From positions 97,113-161,112 of the forward strand of contig JAGCFO010000005.1 in NCBI GenBank assembly GCA_017650105.1: 64,000 bases of DNA. Direction: 5' to 3'. The notes under the pieces are model-generated. The model was not told the origin of the DNA, made no database searches, and worked only from the letters and a program-made list of their open reading frames with translations. Origin of the DNA: Bacteroidaceae bacterium (lineage in GTDB: Bacteria; Bacteroidota; Bacteroidia; Bacteroidales; Bacteroidaceae). Of the stretch, positions 1 to 8,300 are shown in pieces; the first letter of the stretch is position 1; every line of letters starts with the position of its first letter. The translations under genes and the position numbers were made by a program.

Positions 1-195
1 ATGAATACTATAGCTAATCCTAGTCTTTAGGAAACTGCCGCCTTCATACCATTCGTGGCGAAAGACATACTCTTGACCCTGCTTGTCTAAATAGTCAACC
101 AGGTTCTCTATGGGGTCTGAAGTGTTGCTTTTGGAGTGAGGAGCGCAAGCGCCCAGCATTATACACATAATGAGGATTGGAATGGTTCGTTTCAT
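1..195 (-). CDS. Putative lipoprotein, 3' end cut by window edge
   Basis: The visible 65 codons start at an ATG on the minus strand and read MKRTIPILIMCIMLGAC, a lipoprotein signal with a lipobox LGAC and acceptor Cys17. A polar region with acidic and aromatic residues follows and runs off the window. It is the third gene of a minus-strand run after an ECF sigma factor and a membrane protein, so it is probably co-transcribed with them and may be a target or partner of that envelope-stress-type unit. I do not recognise the family from so short a piece. Confidence 0.7.
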   Translation of the reverse strand, partial: MKRTIPILIMCIMLGACAPHSKSNTSDPIENLVDYLDKQGQEYVFRHEWYEGGSFLKTRISYSIH

Positions 196-271
196 TTTAT
201 TGTTCTTTGACTTTGGTTTTGAATGAATGATTTCTATTAAAAGCAAGACGTCTTTTCAATTGTTCTATTGT

Positions 272-646
272 TTATAGCCGGGCAATAGCCTGCTGCAACT
301 GCCTGCCGCTCTCCTCTATCTCGCTAACAATTTCGTCGTAAGAAGAGAACTGCTGATGCATTGGATCTGTGATATAGTATTCAGGCAAACGCGACTGAAA
401 GTCAGGTTCCACATACGAAGTAGTCGGTTCCTTCACTACTAAAACCACAATAGCTATCGCCGCAGCTATACCAGCCATCCAGAGGGGCCACAAGCGGTAG
501 GGGGAATGGACTGTATCGAGTTGAACATGGCTTGTGGTTCGGTCGATGACATCCATTTGCTCGATGAGCCGATTCATGAATTTTTCGTCATCACCAAATG
601 CAGGACGATAATCATGAAAAATGTCATGTAAGTTCTGGTCTTTCAT
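272..646 (-). CDS. Single-pass membrane protein, candidate anti-sigma factor
   Basis: The 124-residue protein has a charged N-terminal cytoplasmic segment (about 1-50), one hydrophobic span at about 53-71 (WPLWMAGIAAAIAIVVLVV) and a C-terminal extracytoplasmic part of about 50 residues. It lies 12 bp downstream of an ECF sigma factor gene on the same strand. That layout is typical of a regulator that holds the sigma factor at the membrane. I see no zinc-finger HxxxCxxC motif, so the anti-sigma role is inferred from topology and position only. Confidence 0.7.
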   Translation of the reverse strand: MKDQNLHDIFHDYRPAFGDDEKFMNRLIEQMDVIDRTTSHVQLDTVHSPYRLWPLWMAGIAAAIAIVVLVVKEPTTSYVEPDFQSRLPEYYITDPMHQQFSSYDEIVSEIEESGRQLQQAIARL

Positions 647-658
647 ATTTGCCTGTTT

Positions 659-1153
659 TTATGGATTATATTCTTTCAATTGATTCCTCAGATGCTCACG
701 CCCACGTGAAAGAAGCGACTTCACCGTCCCCACAGCTACACTCATGATGCTTGAAATCTCCTTGATAGAGCGGTCCTCCATATAGAAGAGGAGCACCGCT
801 GTACGTTCGGAAGTGGTCAAGCCATCAATCGCGCAGTGAAGGTCTTGATACTGAAATGAGTCGTCGCTGTTCATATCACTTAACACCTCATGCGCCTGCT
901 CAATGTCGAGCGACAAGACGCTATTTGCAGCCTTGCGATAATGATCGATGAGACAGTTGTAGGCGATGTGATAAAGCCACGTAGAGAAATTCGTCCCGTC
1001 CTTAAAGGTGCTCAAAGCCATATAGGCCTTCAGCAAAGCCTCCTGCGCCACATCATCAGCTTCCTCACGATTGCCTCGGAAAGAAGCCAGCAGGAAGCGG
1101 CGTAGTCCTTTCTGTTCATTTCGAGCGAATTGGGTGAATTGTTCTCGTGTCAT
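659..1153 (-). CDS. ECF-type RNA polymerase sigma factor
   Basis: The 164-residue length is that of a group 4 sigma-70 factor. Region 2 is visible at about 10-75 (EEADDVAQEALLKAYMALSTF, then FSTWLYHIAYNCLIDHYR, which contacts the -10 region and core enzyme). Region 4 is at about 108-155 (LTTSERTAVLLFYMEDRSIKEI, then VAVGTVKSLLSRGREHLR, the helix-turn-helix that reads -35). It heads a minus-strand unit with a membrane protein and a lipoprotein. Such factors direct RNA polymerase to a small regulon, often including their own operon. The stimulus cannot be read from the sequence. Confidence 0.93.
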   Translation of the reverse strand: MTREQFTQFARNEQKGLRRFLLASFRGNREEADDVAQEALLKAYMALSTFKDGTNFSTWLYHIAYNCLIDHYRKAANSVLSLDIEQAHEVLSDMNSDDSFQYQDLHCAIDGLTTSERTAVLLFYMEDRSIKEISSIMSVAVGTVKSLLSRGREHLRNQLKEYNP

Positions 1154-1278
1154 CCAGTGGGGTTTATATTATGCAGCTCTGACAGTATAACGAACAGGAA
1201 CCTCAAAAGGTTGCATAAAACAACAAAAAAAATAGAAAAAAATGACATCATCTTACAATCATTCAACAACCTTCTTTT

Positions 1279-1310
1279 TTTGCCCGTCTCTCTCCTTTCG
1301 CTATCTATAA
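1279..1310 (+). promoter_or_regulatory. Upstream copy of duplicated speA promoter-like element
   Basis: TTTG at 1279-1282, 19 bp, then TATCTATAA from 1302. The spacer shares a 20-bp pyrimidine-rich string (1287-1306) with the downstream promoter at 1371-1390, with one mismatch. The -7 part departs from TAnnTTTGC, so it may be weak or inactive. Confidence 0.5.
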
Positions 1311-1362
1311 CCGATGGTTTTTAAATAGCATGCGGTTTGAATTAAAAAAAGTTCATATTTAT

Positions 1363-1394
1363 TTTGTTCATCTCTCTCCTTTGGCTATCTTTGC
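1363..1394 (+). promoter_or_regulatory. Bacteroidetes-type promoter of speA
   Basis: TTTG at 1363-1366, a 19-bp spacer and TATCTTTGC at 1386-1394 match the -33/-7 pattern of the Bacteroidetes primary sigma factor. Transcription would start around 1400, giving a leader of about 78 nt before speA. Confidence 0.8.
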
Positions 1395-1477
1395 AAACTT
1401 AAAAGTATCACGCCGCTGCTACAACAGCAATGATACAAACCATCTTTTATATAAGGAGAGAGACAACGAGCTGAAAA

Positions 1478-3370
1478 ATGAAAAAATGGCACATTGAAGA
1501 TTCGGCTGACCTTTACAACATCAAGGGTTGGGGCGTTTCCTATTTCGGTATCAACGAGAAGGGACACGTTGTGGTTACGCCAAAGAAGAACGGCATTGAA
1601 GTAGATTTACGTCAGGTGATGGACGAATTAGCACTGAGCGATATAGGTGCTCCCGTACTGCTTCGTTTTCCTGACATACTCGACAACCGCATCGAACGGA
1701 TGTCGTTCTGCTACAAACAAGCGTGCGAGGAATATGGGTTCAAGGGAGAGTGCTACTCCGTTTTCCCCATTAAGGTAAACCAAATGTATCCTGTCGTGGA
1801 GGAGATAACGCGGCACGGGCAGAAATTCAATCTTGGTTTGGAGGCCGGCTCAAAGCCCGAACTCCACGCAGTCATTGCCGCCAACGCCGAAAACGACTCG
1901 CTCATCATCTGCAACGGATACAAAGACGAGAGCTACATCGAACTTGCCCTTATGGCACAGAAGATGGGCAAACGAATCTTTTTGGTTATCGAAAAGATGA
2001 ACGAGCTCAACCTTATCGCTACCGTGTCGAAACGGCTGAAAGTACATCCTCGCATTGGTGTGCGCATCAAGTTAGGAACGAGCGGAAGCGGCAAATGGGA
2101 AGACAGCGGAGGCGATGCAAGCAAGTTCGGACTTACCTCAAGCGAGCTGCTCGAGACACTTGAGAAACTGAAGAATATCGGCTTGGAAGAATGTTTGGAA
2201 CTTATCCACTTCCACATCGGGAGCCAAGTGACCAACATACGCCACATCAAGACAGCAATCCGCGAAGCATCCCAATTCTATGTTCAACTTCGGCAGCTCG
2301 GCTTCCCCGTCACATTCATCGATGCCGGAGGAGGAATGGGCGTTGACTACGACGGAACACGCTCGGCAAGCAGCGAATCGTCGGTGAACTATTCCATGCA
2401 GGAATACGTGAACGACATCATTTACCAGATTATGGATGCTGCCGACAAAAACAACCTTCCGCATCCCAACGTTATAACTGAAAGCGGACGTTCACTTGCC
2501 GCACACCATTCCGTCCTTGTGGTACAAGTTCTCGAGACAGTTTCTCTGCCACAGATGCCCGAAGAATGGGAAGTGGGCGAGAACGACCATCAGCAGGTAA
2601 AGGACCTATATGAAATTTGGGACAACCTCACACAGCGCAGCGCACTCGAAAACTGGCACGATGCACAACAGATACGCGAAGAAACGCTCGAGTTGTTTGC
2701 TCACGGCTTAATCGATCTGAAGACGCGTGCCCAGATAGAAAAACTCTACTGGAGCGTAACGCGTGAAATCAATACTCTTGCCAAACAGATGAAGCATGCT
2801 CCCGAGGAGCTCCGCAAAATAAACAAGCTGCTGGCAGACAAATACTTCTGCAATTTCTCCATTTTCCAGTCTCTACCCGACTCATGGGGCATCGATCAAG
2901 TGTTCCCCATTATGCCTCTGCAAAGATTGGATGAATGTCCCGACCGACAAGCTACGCTTCAAGACGTCACTTGCGACAGCGACGGAAAAATAGCATCTTA
3001 TATTTCTGAAAACGCTGTCACAAGCAGCCTTCCCGTTCATACAATCAAAAAGAAGGAACCCTACTATATTGGCGTCTTCCTTGTGGGAGCCTATCAGGAA
3101 ATCTTGGGCGATATGCACAATCTGTTCGGCGACACGAATGCAGTACACATCTCAGTGACAAAAGACGGATATAAGATTGAAAAGACCATCGACGGAGAAA
3201 CTGTAAACGACGTGCTTGAATACGTCGACTGGAATTCCAAAAAGATGGTACGCACTCTTGAGACTTGGGTAGCCAAATCTGTAAAGCTAGGCACCATCAC
3301 CCTTGAAGAAGGCAAAGAATTCCTGAACACCTACCGTTCGGGACTTTACGGATACACATACCTTGAATAA
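1478..3370 (+). CDS. speA: Biosynthetic arginine decarboxylase
   Basis: It converts arginine to agmatine with pyridoxal phosphate, the first step of the agmatine route to polyamines, in the cytoplasm. At 630 residues it has the normal SpeA length. The PLP lysine is in YSVFPIKVNQ (Lys99), the cofactor phosphate site includes HFHIGSQ (about 244-250) and GGGMGVDYDG (about 285-294), and the C-terminal block NFSIFQSLPDSWGIDQVFP is typical of the family. The ATG at 1478 lies about 78 nt below a strong promoter. The next gene, a carboxynorspermidine-type dehydrogenase, starts 25 bp after the stop, so the two form a polyamine unit. Confidence 0.95.
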   Translation: MKKWHIEDSADLYNIKGWGVSYFGINEKGHVVVTPKKNGIEVDLRQVMDELALSDIGAPVLLRFPDILDNRIERMSFCYKQACEEYGFKGECYSVFPIKVNQMYPVVEEITRHGQKFNLGLEAGSKPELHAVIAANAENDSLIICNGYKDESYIELALMAQKMGKRIFLVIEKMNELNLIATVSKRLKVHPRIGVRIKLGTSGSGKWEDSGGDASKFGLTSSELLETLEKLKNIGLEECLELIHFHIGSQVTNIRHIKTAIREASQFYVQLRQLGFPVTFIDAGGGMGVDYDGTRSASSESSVNYSMQEYVNDIIYQIMDAADKNNLPHPNVITESGRSLAAHHSVLVVQVLETVSLPQMPEEWEVGENDHQQVKDLYEIWDNLTQRSALENWHDAQQIREETLELFAHGLIDLKTRAQIEKLYWSVTREINTLAKQMKHAPEELRKINKLLADKYFCNFSIFQSLPDSWGIDQVFPIMPLQRLDECPDRQATLQDVTCDSDGKIASYISENAVTSSLPVHTIKKKEPYYIGVFLVGAYQEILGDMHNLFGDTNAVHISVTKDGYKIEKTIDGETVNDVLEYVDWNSKKMVRTLETWVAKSVKLGTITLEEGKEFLNTYRSGLYGYTYLE

Positions 3371-3395
3371 TTACAAATCTATAAAAACGAATAAA

Positions 3396-4631
3396 GTGAG
3401 CAGAGTATTACAAATCGGCTGCGGAGGCGTAGGAACCGTTGCAGCCCACAAGTTGGCTCAGAATGCCGACATCTTTACCGACATTATGATTGCCAGCCGC
3501 ACCAAAAGCAAGTGCGACGCTTTGGCAAAGGTATTAAAAGACAAGTACGGAGTCAGCGTTGTCACAGCATCTGTTGATGCCGACGACACAGCCGCTCTTG
3601 TGGCTCTGATGAAGTCGTTCAAGCCAGACATCGTTGTCAATCTTGCCTTACCGTATCAGGATCTTACCATTATGGATGCTTGCCTTGAGGCTGGATGCAG
3701 CTATCTCGACACCGCAAACTATGAGCCAAAAGACGAAGCTCACTTCGAGTATTCCTGGCAATGGGCTTATCGCGAGCGTTTCGAGAAAGCAGGCCTCACA
3801 GCTATCTTAGGCTGCGGTTTCGACCCGGGAGTTTCCGCCATCTATACCGCCTATGCAGCTAAGCATCATTTCGACGAAATCCATTATCTCGACATCGTTG
3901 ACTGCAATGCGGGAAATCACCACAAGGCTTTCGCCACAAACTTCAATCCAGAAATCAACATCCGTGAGATTACTCAGAAGGGCCTCTACTACAAAGATGG
4001 AAAGTGGATAGAAACAGAGCCCCTCGAGATACATCAGCCCATCACCTACCCCAATATCGGTCCCCGCGAAAGCTATCTGATGCATCACGAGGAGCTGGAG
4101 AGTCTCGTTATCAACTTCCCCACAATCAAGCAGGGACGTTTCTGGATGACCTTCGGGCAGCAATATCTCACCTACCTCGATGTTATTCAGAATATCGGTA
4201 TGTCGCGCATCGACAAAATAGAGTACGACGCTCCTCTAGCCGACGGTTCAGGAAAAACAGCCCGTGTCAAGATTGTTCCTCTGCAATTCCTCAAAGCCGT
4301 GCTTCCCAATCCGCAAGATCTGGGTGAAAATTATGATGGAGAAACCAGCATCGGTTGCCGCATTCGTGGAATCAAGGACGGCAAGGAGCGCACCTATTAC
4401 GTATACAACAACTGCTCGCATCAAGCTGCATACCAGGAGACTGGAATGCAAGGCGTCAGCTACACAACCGGTGTTCCCGCTATGATTGGAGCCATGATGT
4501 TCTGCAAAGGCATCTGGAAACGTCCAGGAGTTTGGAACGTGGAAGAATTTGACCCTGATCCATTCATGGAACAGCTTAATGTTCAGGGACTTCCTTGGCA
4601 CGAGCAGTTCGATTGCGATTTGGAACTCTAA
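3396..4631 (+). CDS. Saccharopine dehydrogenase-family enzyme, probable carboxynorspermidine/carboxyspermidine dehydrogenase
   Basis: A GTG start at 3396 gives a 411-residue protein beginning MSRVLQIGCGGVGTVAAHKL, where the NAD(P)-binding GxGGVG motif sits at the position usual for the family. The longer frame from a TTG at 3363 overlaps speA and adds nothing conserved. The family reduces the Schiff base of aspartate semialdehyde and a diamine, leading to carboxyspermidine or carboxynorspermidine. Its place directly after speA supports a polyamine role rather than lysine metabolism. The decarboxylase partner (NspC) is not in the window. A hairpin terminator follows. Confidence 0.85.
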   Translation: MSRVLQIGCGGVGTVAAHKLAQNADIFTDIMIASRTKSKCDALAKVLKDKYGVSVVTASVDADDTAALVALMKSFKPDIVVNLALPYQDLTIMDACLEAGCSYLDTANYEPKDEAHFEYSWQWAYRERFEKAGLTAILGCGFDPGVSAIYTAYAAKHHFDEIHYLDIVDCNAGNHHKAFATNFNPEINIREITQKGLYYKDGKWIETEPLEIHQPITYPNIGPRESYLMHHEELESLVINFPTIKQGRFWMTFGQQYLTYLDVIQNIGMSRIDKIEYDAPLADGSGKTARVKIVPLQFLKAVLPNPQDLGENYDGETSIGCRIRGIKDGKERTYYVYNNCSHQAAYQETGMQGVSYTTGVPAMIGAMMFCKGIWKRPGVWNVEEFDPDPFMEQLNVQGLPWHEQFDCDLEL

Positions 4632-4645
4632 GCGTACATAACAGA

Positions 4646-4690
4646 AAAGAAGAAGGGATGTCTGATTCAGTCAGCATCCCTTTTCTTTTA
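4646..4690 (+). terminator. Rho-independent terminator of the speA operon
   Basis: The arms AAAAGAAGAAGGGATG and CATCCCTTTTCTTTT flank a 14-nt loop and end in a T-rich run, just after the dehydrogenase stop. Confidence 0.8.
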
Positions 4691-4829
4691 TCATCAACAC
4701 CTTAACTTTTGAAAAACCTCATATCCTCTCACAAATTCTCGGTTGCATAGATGCGAAGAAAAAACGAATAATCGGAAGGCATAATTCGGAAGCATTTAGG
4801 GAGTGAAAAAACTTTACAAAAGGAGAAAA

Positions 4830-4920
4830 GATTTTTCCTTCTCCAAAAATATTTTTCCCTTCTTCATATCGCGATATTTGTTCTCCAAAAAAGTTTTTTC
4901 TTTCTTCATATTTTGCTACC
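4830..4920 (+). repeat. Dispersed AT-rich intergenic repeat, copy A
   Basis: It contains CGCGATATTTGTTCTCC at 4870-4886 followed by an A run, identical to copies B (11085-11101) and D (35454-35470, inverted). It also contains TTTCCCTTCTTCATATCGCG, shared with copy E near 46277-46296. It lies in the 524-bp gap between the polyamine operon and the CotH gene, which otherwise holds only a terminator (4646-4690) and a promoter (5037-5069). Confidence 0.75.
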
Positions 4921-5036
4921 GAAAACAAATGATTTCGGGTATCGGAAAGAGCCTCTTTGGCAACTTCACGACACGATCGGAAAGACTGTATCCCTCAGCC
5001 TACCGAAAGATAAAAAGTGTGAAAAGGGACGAAATA

Positions 5037-5069
5037 TTTGGCCGATTAAGAAGAAGGGCGTATCTTTGC
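5037..5069 (+). promoter_or_regulatory. Promoter of the CotH/dockerin gene
   Basis: TTTG at 5037-5040, a 20-bp spacer and TATCTTTGC at 5061-5069 match the -33/-7 consensus. The leader would be about 80 nt. Confidence 0.75.
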
Positions 5070-5155
5070 AAGTTGAACGCGCGCGTATGTGCACGTAGAT
5101 AACAAGGAATACCAAGAATAGCTTCAAGCAAACCTCGTACCAAAACAACCTTAGA

Positions 5156-8100
5156 ATGAAGAGACACCTACCCTTACTTATAGCATGCCTCATTGGAGCG
5201 CTCACGCCTGCATTGGCAGACGACGACTGCCTGTTCGTATACGGCAAGGACAGCTCGCTGAGCGTGTTCCCCAAGCAGTATATCCTCTCTGAGTCACGCA
5301 CAAACGACATGTTGACGCTCAGCCTTGAGGGTGACACCGTGATTAGCATCCCGATGAGCGAGATTGATAACATCTCAGGGCAGGCTCCCGAATTGCCGAC
5401 GATGACGTCGTTTAAGTTCAACAACAAGTTCAACCCCGACCTGGTGCGAGACGTGGAGCCCATCTTCATTGACGGCATCGTGCCGACTGAACTTGACCTT
5501 GAGGTGCCCGTTATCGGAAAGAGACTCACGCCATCCTTTAAGCTGAGCGACGACAAAGCAGAAGCCTATGTGGATGGAGTGAAACAGGAGTCAAAAGTGT
5601 CACGCCCGCGTTTTGACAAGGATATTACCTATACCGTGAGCTATCCCAACTGGAGGATATTTACTCGTAAGCAGCTCACAGAGGAAAAATGGAGCGAAGT
5701 GAAGGAAGGCGGCTGGCAAGAAGTAGCACTCACTCCCGACATGATTTCAACCAATCAGGAGTCGAACCTTGACAATGAGAATACATCTCAAATGCTTGAC
5801 GATGATGAGAATACGTATTTCCAGTCGAGATACGGTCAAGGGCAGCTTCAGGAATATGTCTACATCGACATAGCTCTGCCCCACGCTCTTAATCAGTTCA
5901 AACTCTTTTATCAGACGTGGAACAGAACTAGCAATTACAACGTGACGGAACTTCTCATCAGCGCATCCAACGACGGTCTGGACTGGAAGGAGATCAAAAT
6001 CCTGAGTGCTGATAAAGACGGCCTGCCATCTAGATATACAGGCGGCGGAGGGCAAAAATACACTTCCGAACCAATCGACCTCCGCACAGAATACTCCTAC
6101 ATTCGTCTGACTGCCATCAATGGAGAGAAGACACCCAGCAACGGGAATCCCCTGCCCTACTATGTAGCTTGGGCCGAGATGAGGATTCTTGAATATATCA
6201 AGTCGGACGATCAACCCGTGCTGTTGGAGCCTGCCACTTATGCATCGCAAATGATGCCCTACGGCAACGACTACAGCATCCACGTCGACTTCCTCTCGGA
6301 GACAAGCGACGTTCCGCGTATTGACATATGGACCGACTGGGGAATTCTTCCATATGACCGCTCAACATGGCTCACAGGCACTTTCAAGCTTACAGGAAAC
6401 GGAATGTACGACGACCTTGAAGACAGCATCAGCATCCGAGGGCGCGGCAACAGCAGTTGGGCCGGGCAATGGGGAAAGAGCCCGTATAACATCAAGTTCA
6501 ATACGAAGCAGAAACCGTTCGGACTCACGAAGGGAAAGAAATGGTGCCTGATAGCCAATGCTCAAACGGGTTCGATGATGGCAAACGCTATCGGCATGAA
6601 GGCGGCCCGCATGGTGGGCACCGACGGAGCAAATCACGTGATACCCGTTGAACTCTACATCAATGACGAATACCGCGGAAGCTACACTTTTACCGAAAAG
6701 GTAGGCATCGCAAACAACAGCATCGACATCGACGAGGCAAACAGCGTGTTGCTTGAGCTCGACAGCTATTTCGACGAGACATACAAGTTCTACTCCAGCC
6801 CCTTCACGCTGCCGACAAACATCAAGGACCCAGACCTTAGTGACCCAGAGTGGGCTTACACCGCCAGCGAGACATTCAACATCTATAAAGAAGAGTTCAA
6901 CGAATTCTGCAAAGCCGTGTATGACAACAACGGGTTTGAGAGAATGATGGATCTGGAGTCGTTTGCCAAGTTCTTTATGGTGAACGATCTCATCAACAAC
7001 ATGGAACTCGGGCATCCCAAAAGTACCTTCATGTATAAGGAAGGACTTCAGTCGCTTAGCGCCAAATACCACTTCGGACCCGTTTGGGACCTCGACTGGG
7101 CTTACGGATATGAGAACAGTTCCCGCTACTATCAAAGTGACGTCAACACCGATCTCCTCCACACGAAAATGAGAGGACAGGCTGGCGACAATTTCTTCTA
7201 CGCTCTGCGCTATAGCAGTGATGATGTAAAGCGGGAGTACTATCGCGTATGGAAGGACTTCATGGACAACCACTTCGATGAACTCTTGGAATACGCTCAG
7301 GACTATTACGAATTTGCCAATCCTTCGTTTATTCACAATAGTTACATCTGGGGCGACGGCTCAAACTACGGCAATTCCATCCGCAACATCCGCAATTGGC
7401 TGACAAATCGGACAAAATATATCATGAACAATATCGACGTGTATGTTTTGGACGATGATCCTTCAAGCAAGGGCGATGTAAACGGAGACGGATTCTTGAG
7501 CATGATCGACGTAATTTTACTGATAGATTATTTGCTTGGGAAAGAAGATGGAGACTTCGTGTTTGAAAATGCGGATGTTGACACAAACAAAATCATTACC
7601 GTTACCGACTTGGTATGGGTAATCCAATACCTTACCGAGGCAGGCGTAACTCTTTCACCCTATCGGATGCCTCCAGCCGAAGTTCGTCTTTGCATGAACG
7701 ACTTTGATGCTACTTTGGGCGAGAACTCAACGGTTGACGTAAGCCTTCTCCCCGTTGAGGAAGCAGACGAGAGTGTCGTATATTCAGCTTTGGCTTTTGA
7801 CGTTGTAGTGCCCGATGGCATCACTCTGCAAGACGTCAATGTCGGCTCGTCTTCTCACATTGTCAACTTCTCAACCGACGAAGAGGGGAGGTCCCACGTG
7901 GTTATCTATTCCAACTCGAATGCCCCGATTTCTACAAACGACAAGCTTCACCTCAAAATCCGCTCAGACGCTGTGGTTGAGGAAAAGGCACGCGCAATTG
8001 CCATCGAGAACGCATCTATTGCTACTCTTAACGGAGAAGACCATCGTATGACAGGCACCCTTGGGCGCTTTGCACTCCATACAGGCATCGACAACACGTT

Positions 8101-8284
8101 AGCAAACATCCGCATCGTGGGTGGAAAGCAGCTGACAATAGAAGCAATCGCTCCTACCCATGTGGAGATATTCAGAACCGACGGCGTTCTTCAACGTTCT
8201 ATTGACGTTCCAACTGGACATACAACCGTAGAATTGCCAAGCGGCATCTATATCGTTAATGGAGTTAAGACAGTAATTTTCTAA
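5156..8284 (+). CDS. Secreted CotH-kinase-fold protein with discoidin-like, dockerin and cohesin-like modules
   Basis: The 1042-residue protein starts with a signal peptide (MKRHLPLLIACLIGALTPALA). About 190-345 resembles an F5/8 type C (discoidin) carbohydrate-binding domain. About 370-765 is a CotH domain: SIRGRGNSSW, SPYNIKF, KKWCLIAN, YTFTEKVGI and the late GPVWDLDWAYGYE block are visible. A dockerin-like pair of calcium loops follows (GDVNGDGFLSMIDVILLIDYLLG, broken here as GDVNGDGFLSMID and ADVDTNKIITVTDLVWVIQYL, about 776-833). A cohesin-like beta-sandwich (about 845-965) precedes a tail ending GIYIVNGVKTVIF, like type IX sorting tails. CotH proteins phosphorylate protein targets in spore formers, but the role of these exported versions is unknown. 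It forms a likely operon with the next gene (16-bp gap). Confidence 0.85.
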   Translation: MKRHLPLLIACLIGALTPALADDDCLFVYGKDSSLSVFPKQYILSESRTNDMLTLSLEGDTVISIPMSEIDNISGQAPELPTMTSFKFNNKFNPDLVRDVEPIFIDGIVPTELDLEVPVIGKRLTPSFKLSDDKAEAYVDGVKQESKVSRPRFDKDITYTVSYPNWRIFTRKQLTEEKWSEVKEGGWQEVALTPDMISTNQESNLDNENTSQMLDDDENTYFQSRYGQGQLQEYVYIDIALPHALNQFKLFYQTWNRTSNYNVTELLISASNDGLDWKEIKILSADKDGLPSRYTGGGGQKYTSEPIDLRTEYSYIRLTAINGEKTPSNGNPLPYYVAWAEMRILEYIKSDDQPVLLEPATYASQMMPYGNDYSIHVDFLSETSDVPRIDIWTDWGILPYDRSTWLTGTFKLTGNGMYDDLEDSISIRGRGNSSWAGQWGKSPYNIKFNTKQKPFGLTKGKKWCLIANAQTGSMMANAIGMKAARMVGTDGANHVIPVELYINDEYRGSYTFTEKVGIANNSIDIDEANSVLLELDSYFDETYKFYSSPFTLPTNIKDPDLSDPEWAYTASETFNIYKEEFNEFCKAVYDNNGFERMMDLESFAKFFMVNDLINNMELGHPKSTFMYKEGLQSLSAKYHFGPVWDLDWAYGYENSSRYYQSDVNTDLLHTKMRGQAGDNFFYALRYSSDDVKREYYRVWKDFMDNHFDELLEYAQDYYEFANPSFIHNSYIWGDGSNYGNSIRNIRNWLTNRTKYIMNNIDVYVLDDDPSSKGDVNGDGFLSMIDVILLIDYLLGKEDGDFVFENADVDTNKIITVTDLVWVIQYLTEAGVTLSPYRMPPAEVRLCMNDFDATLGENSTVDVSLLPVEEADESVVYSALAFDVVVPDGITLQDVNVGSSSHIVNFSTDEEGRSHVVIYSNSNAPISTNDKLHLKIRSDAVVEEKARAIAIENASIATLNGEDHRMTGTLGRFALHTGIDNTLANIRIVGGKQLTIEAIAPTHVEIFRTDGVLQRSIDVPTGHTTVELPSGIYIVNGVKTVIF

Positions 8285-8300
8285 TCTTCGCGAAACCATC

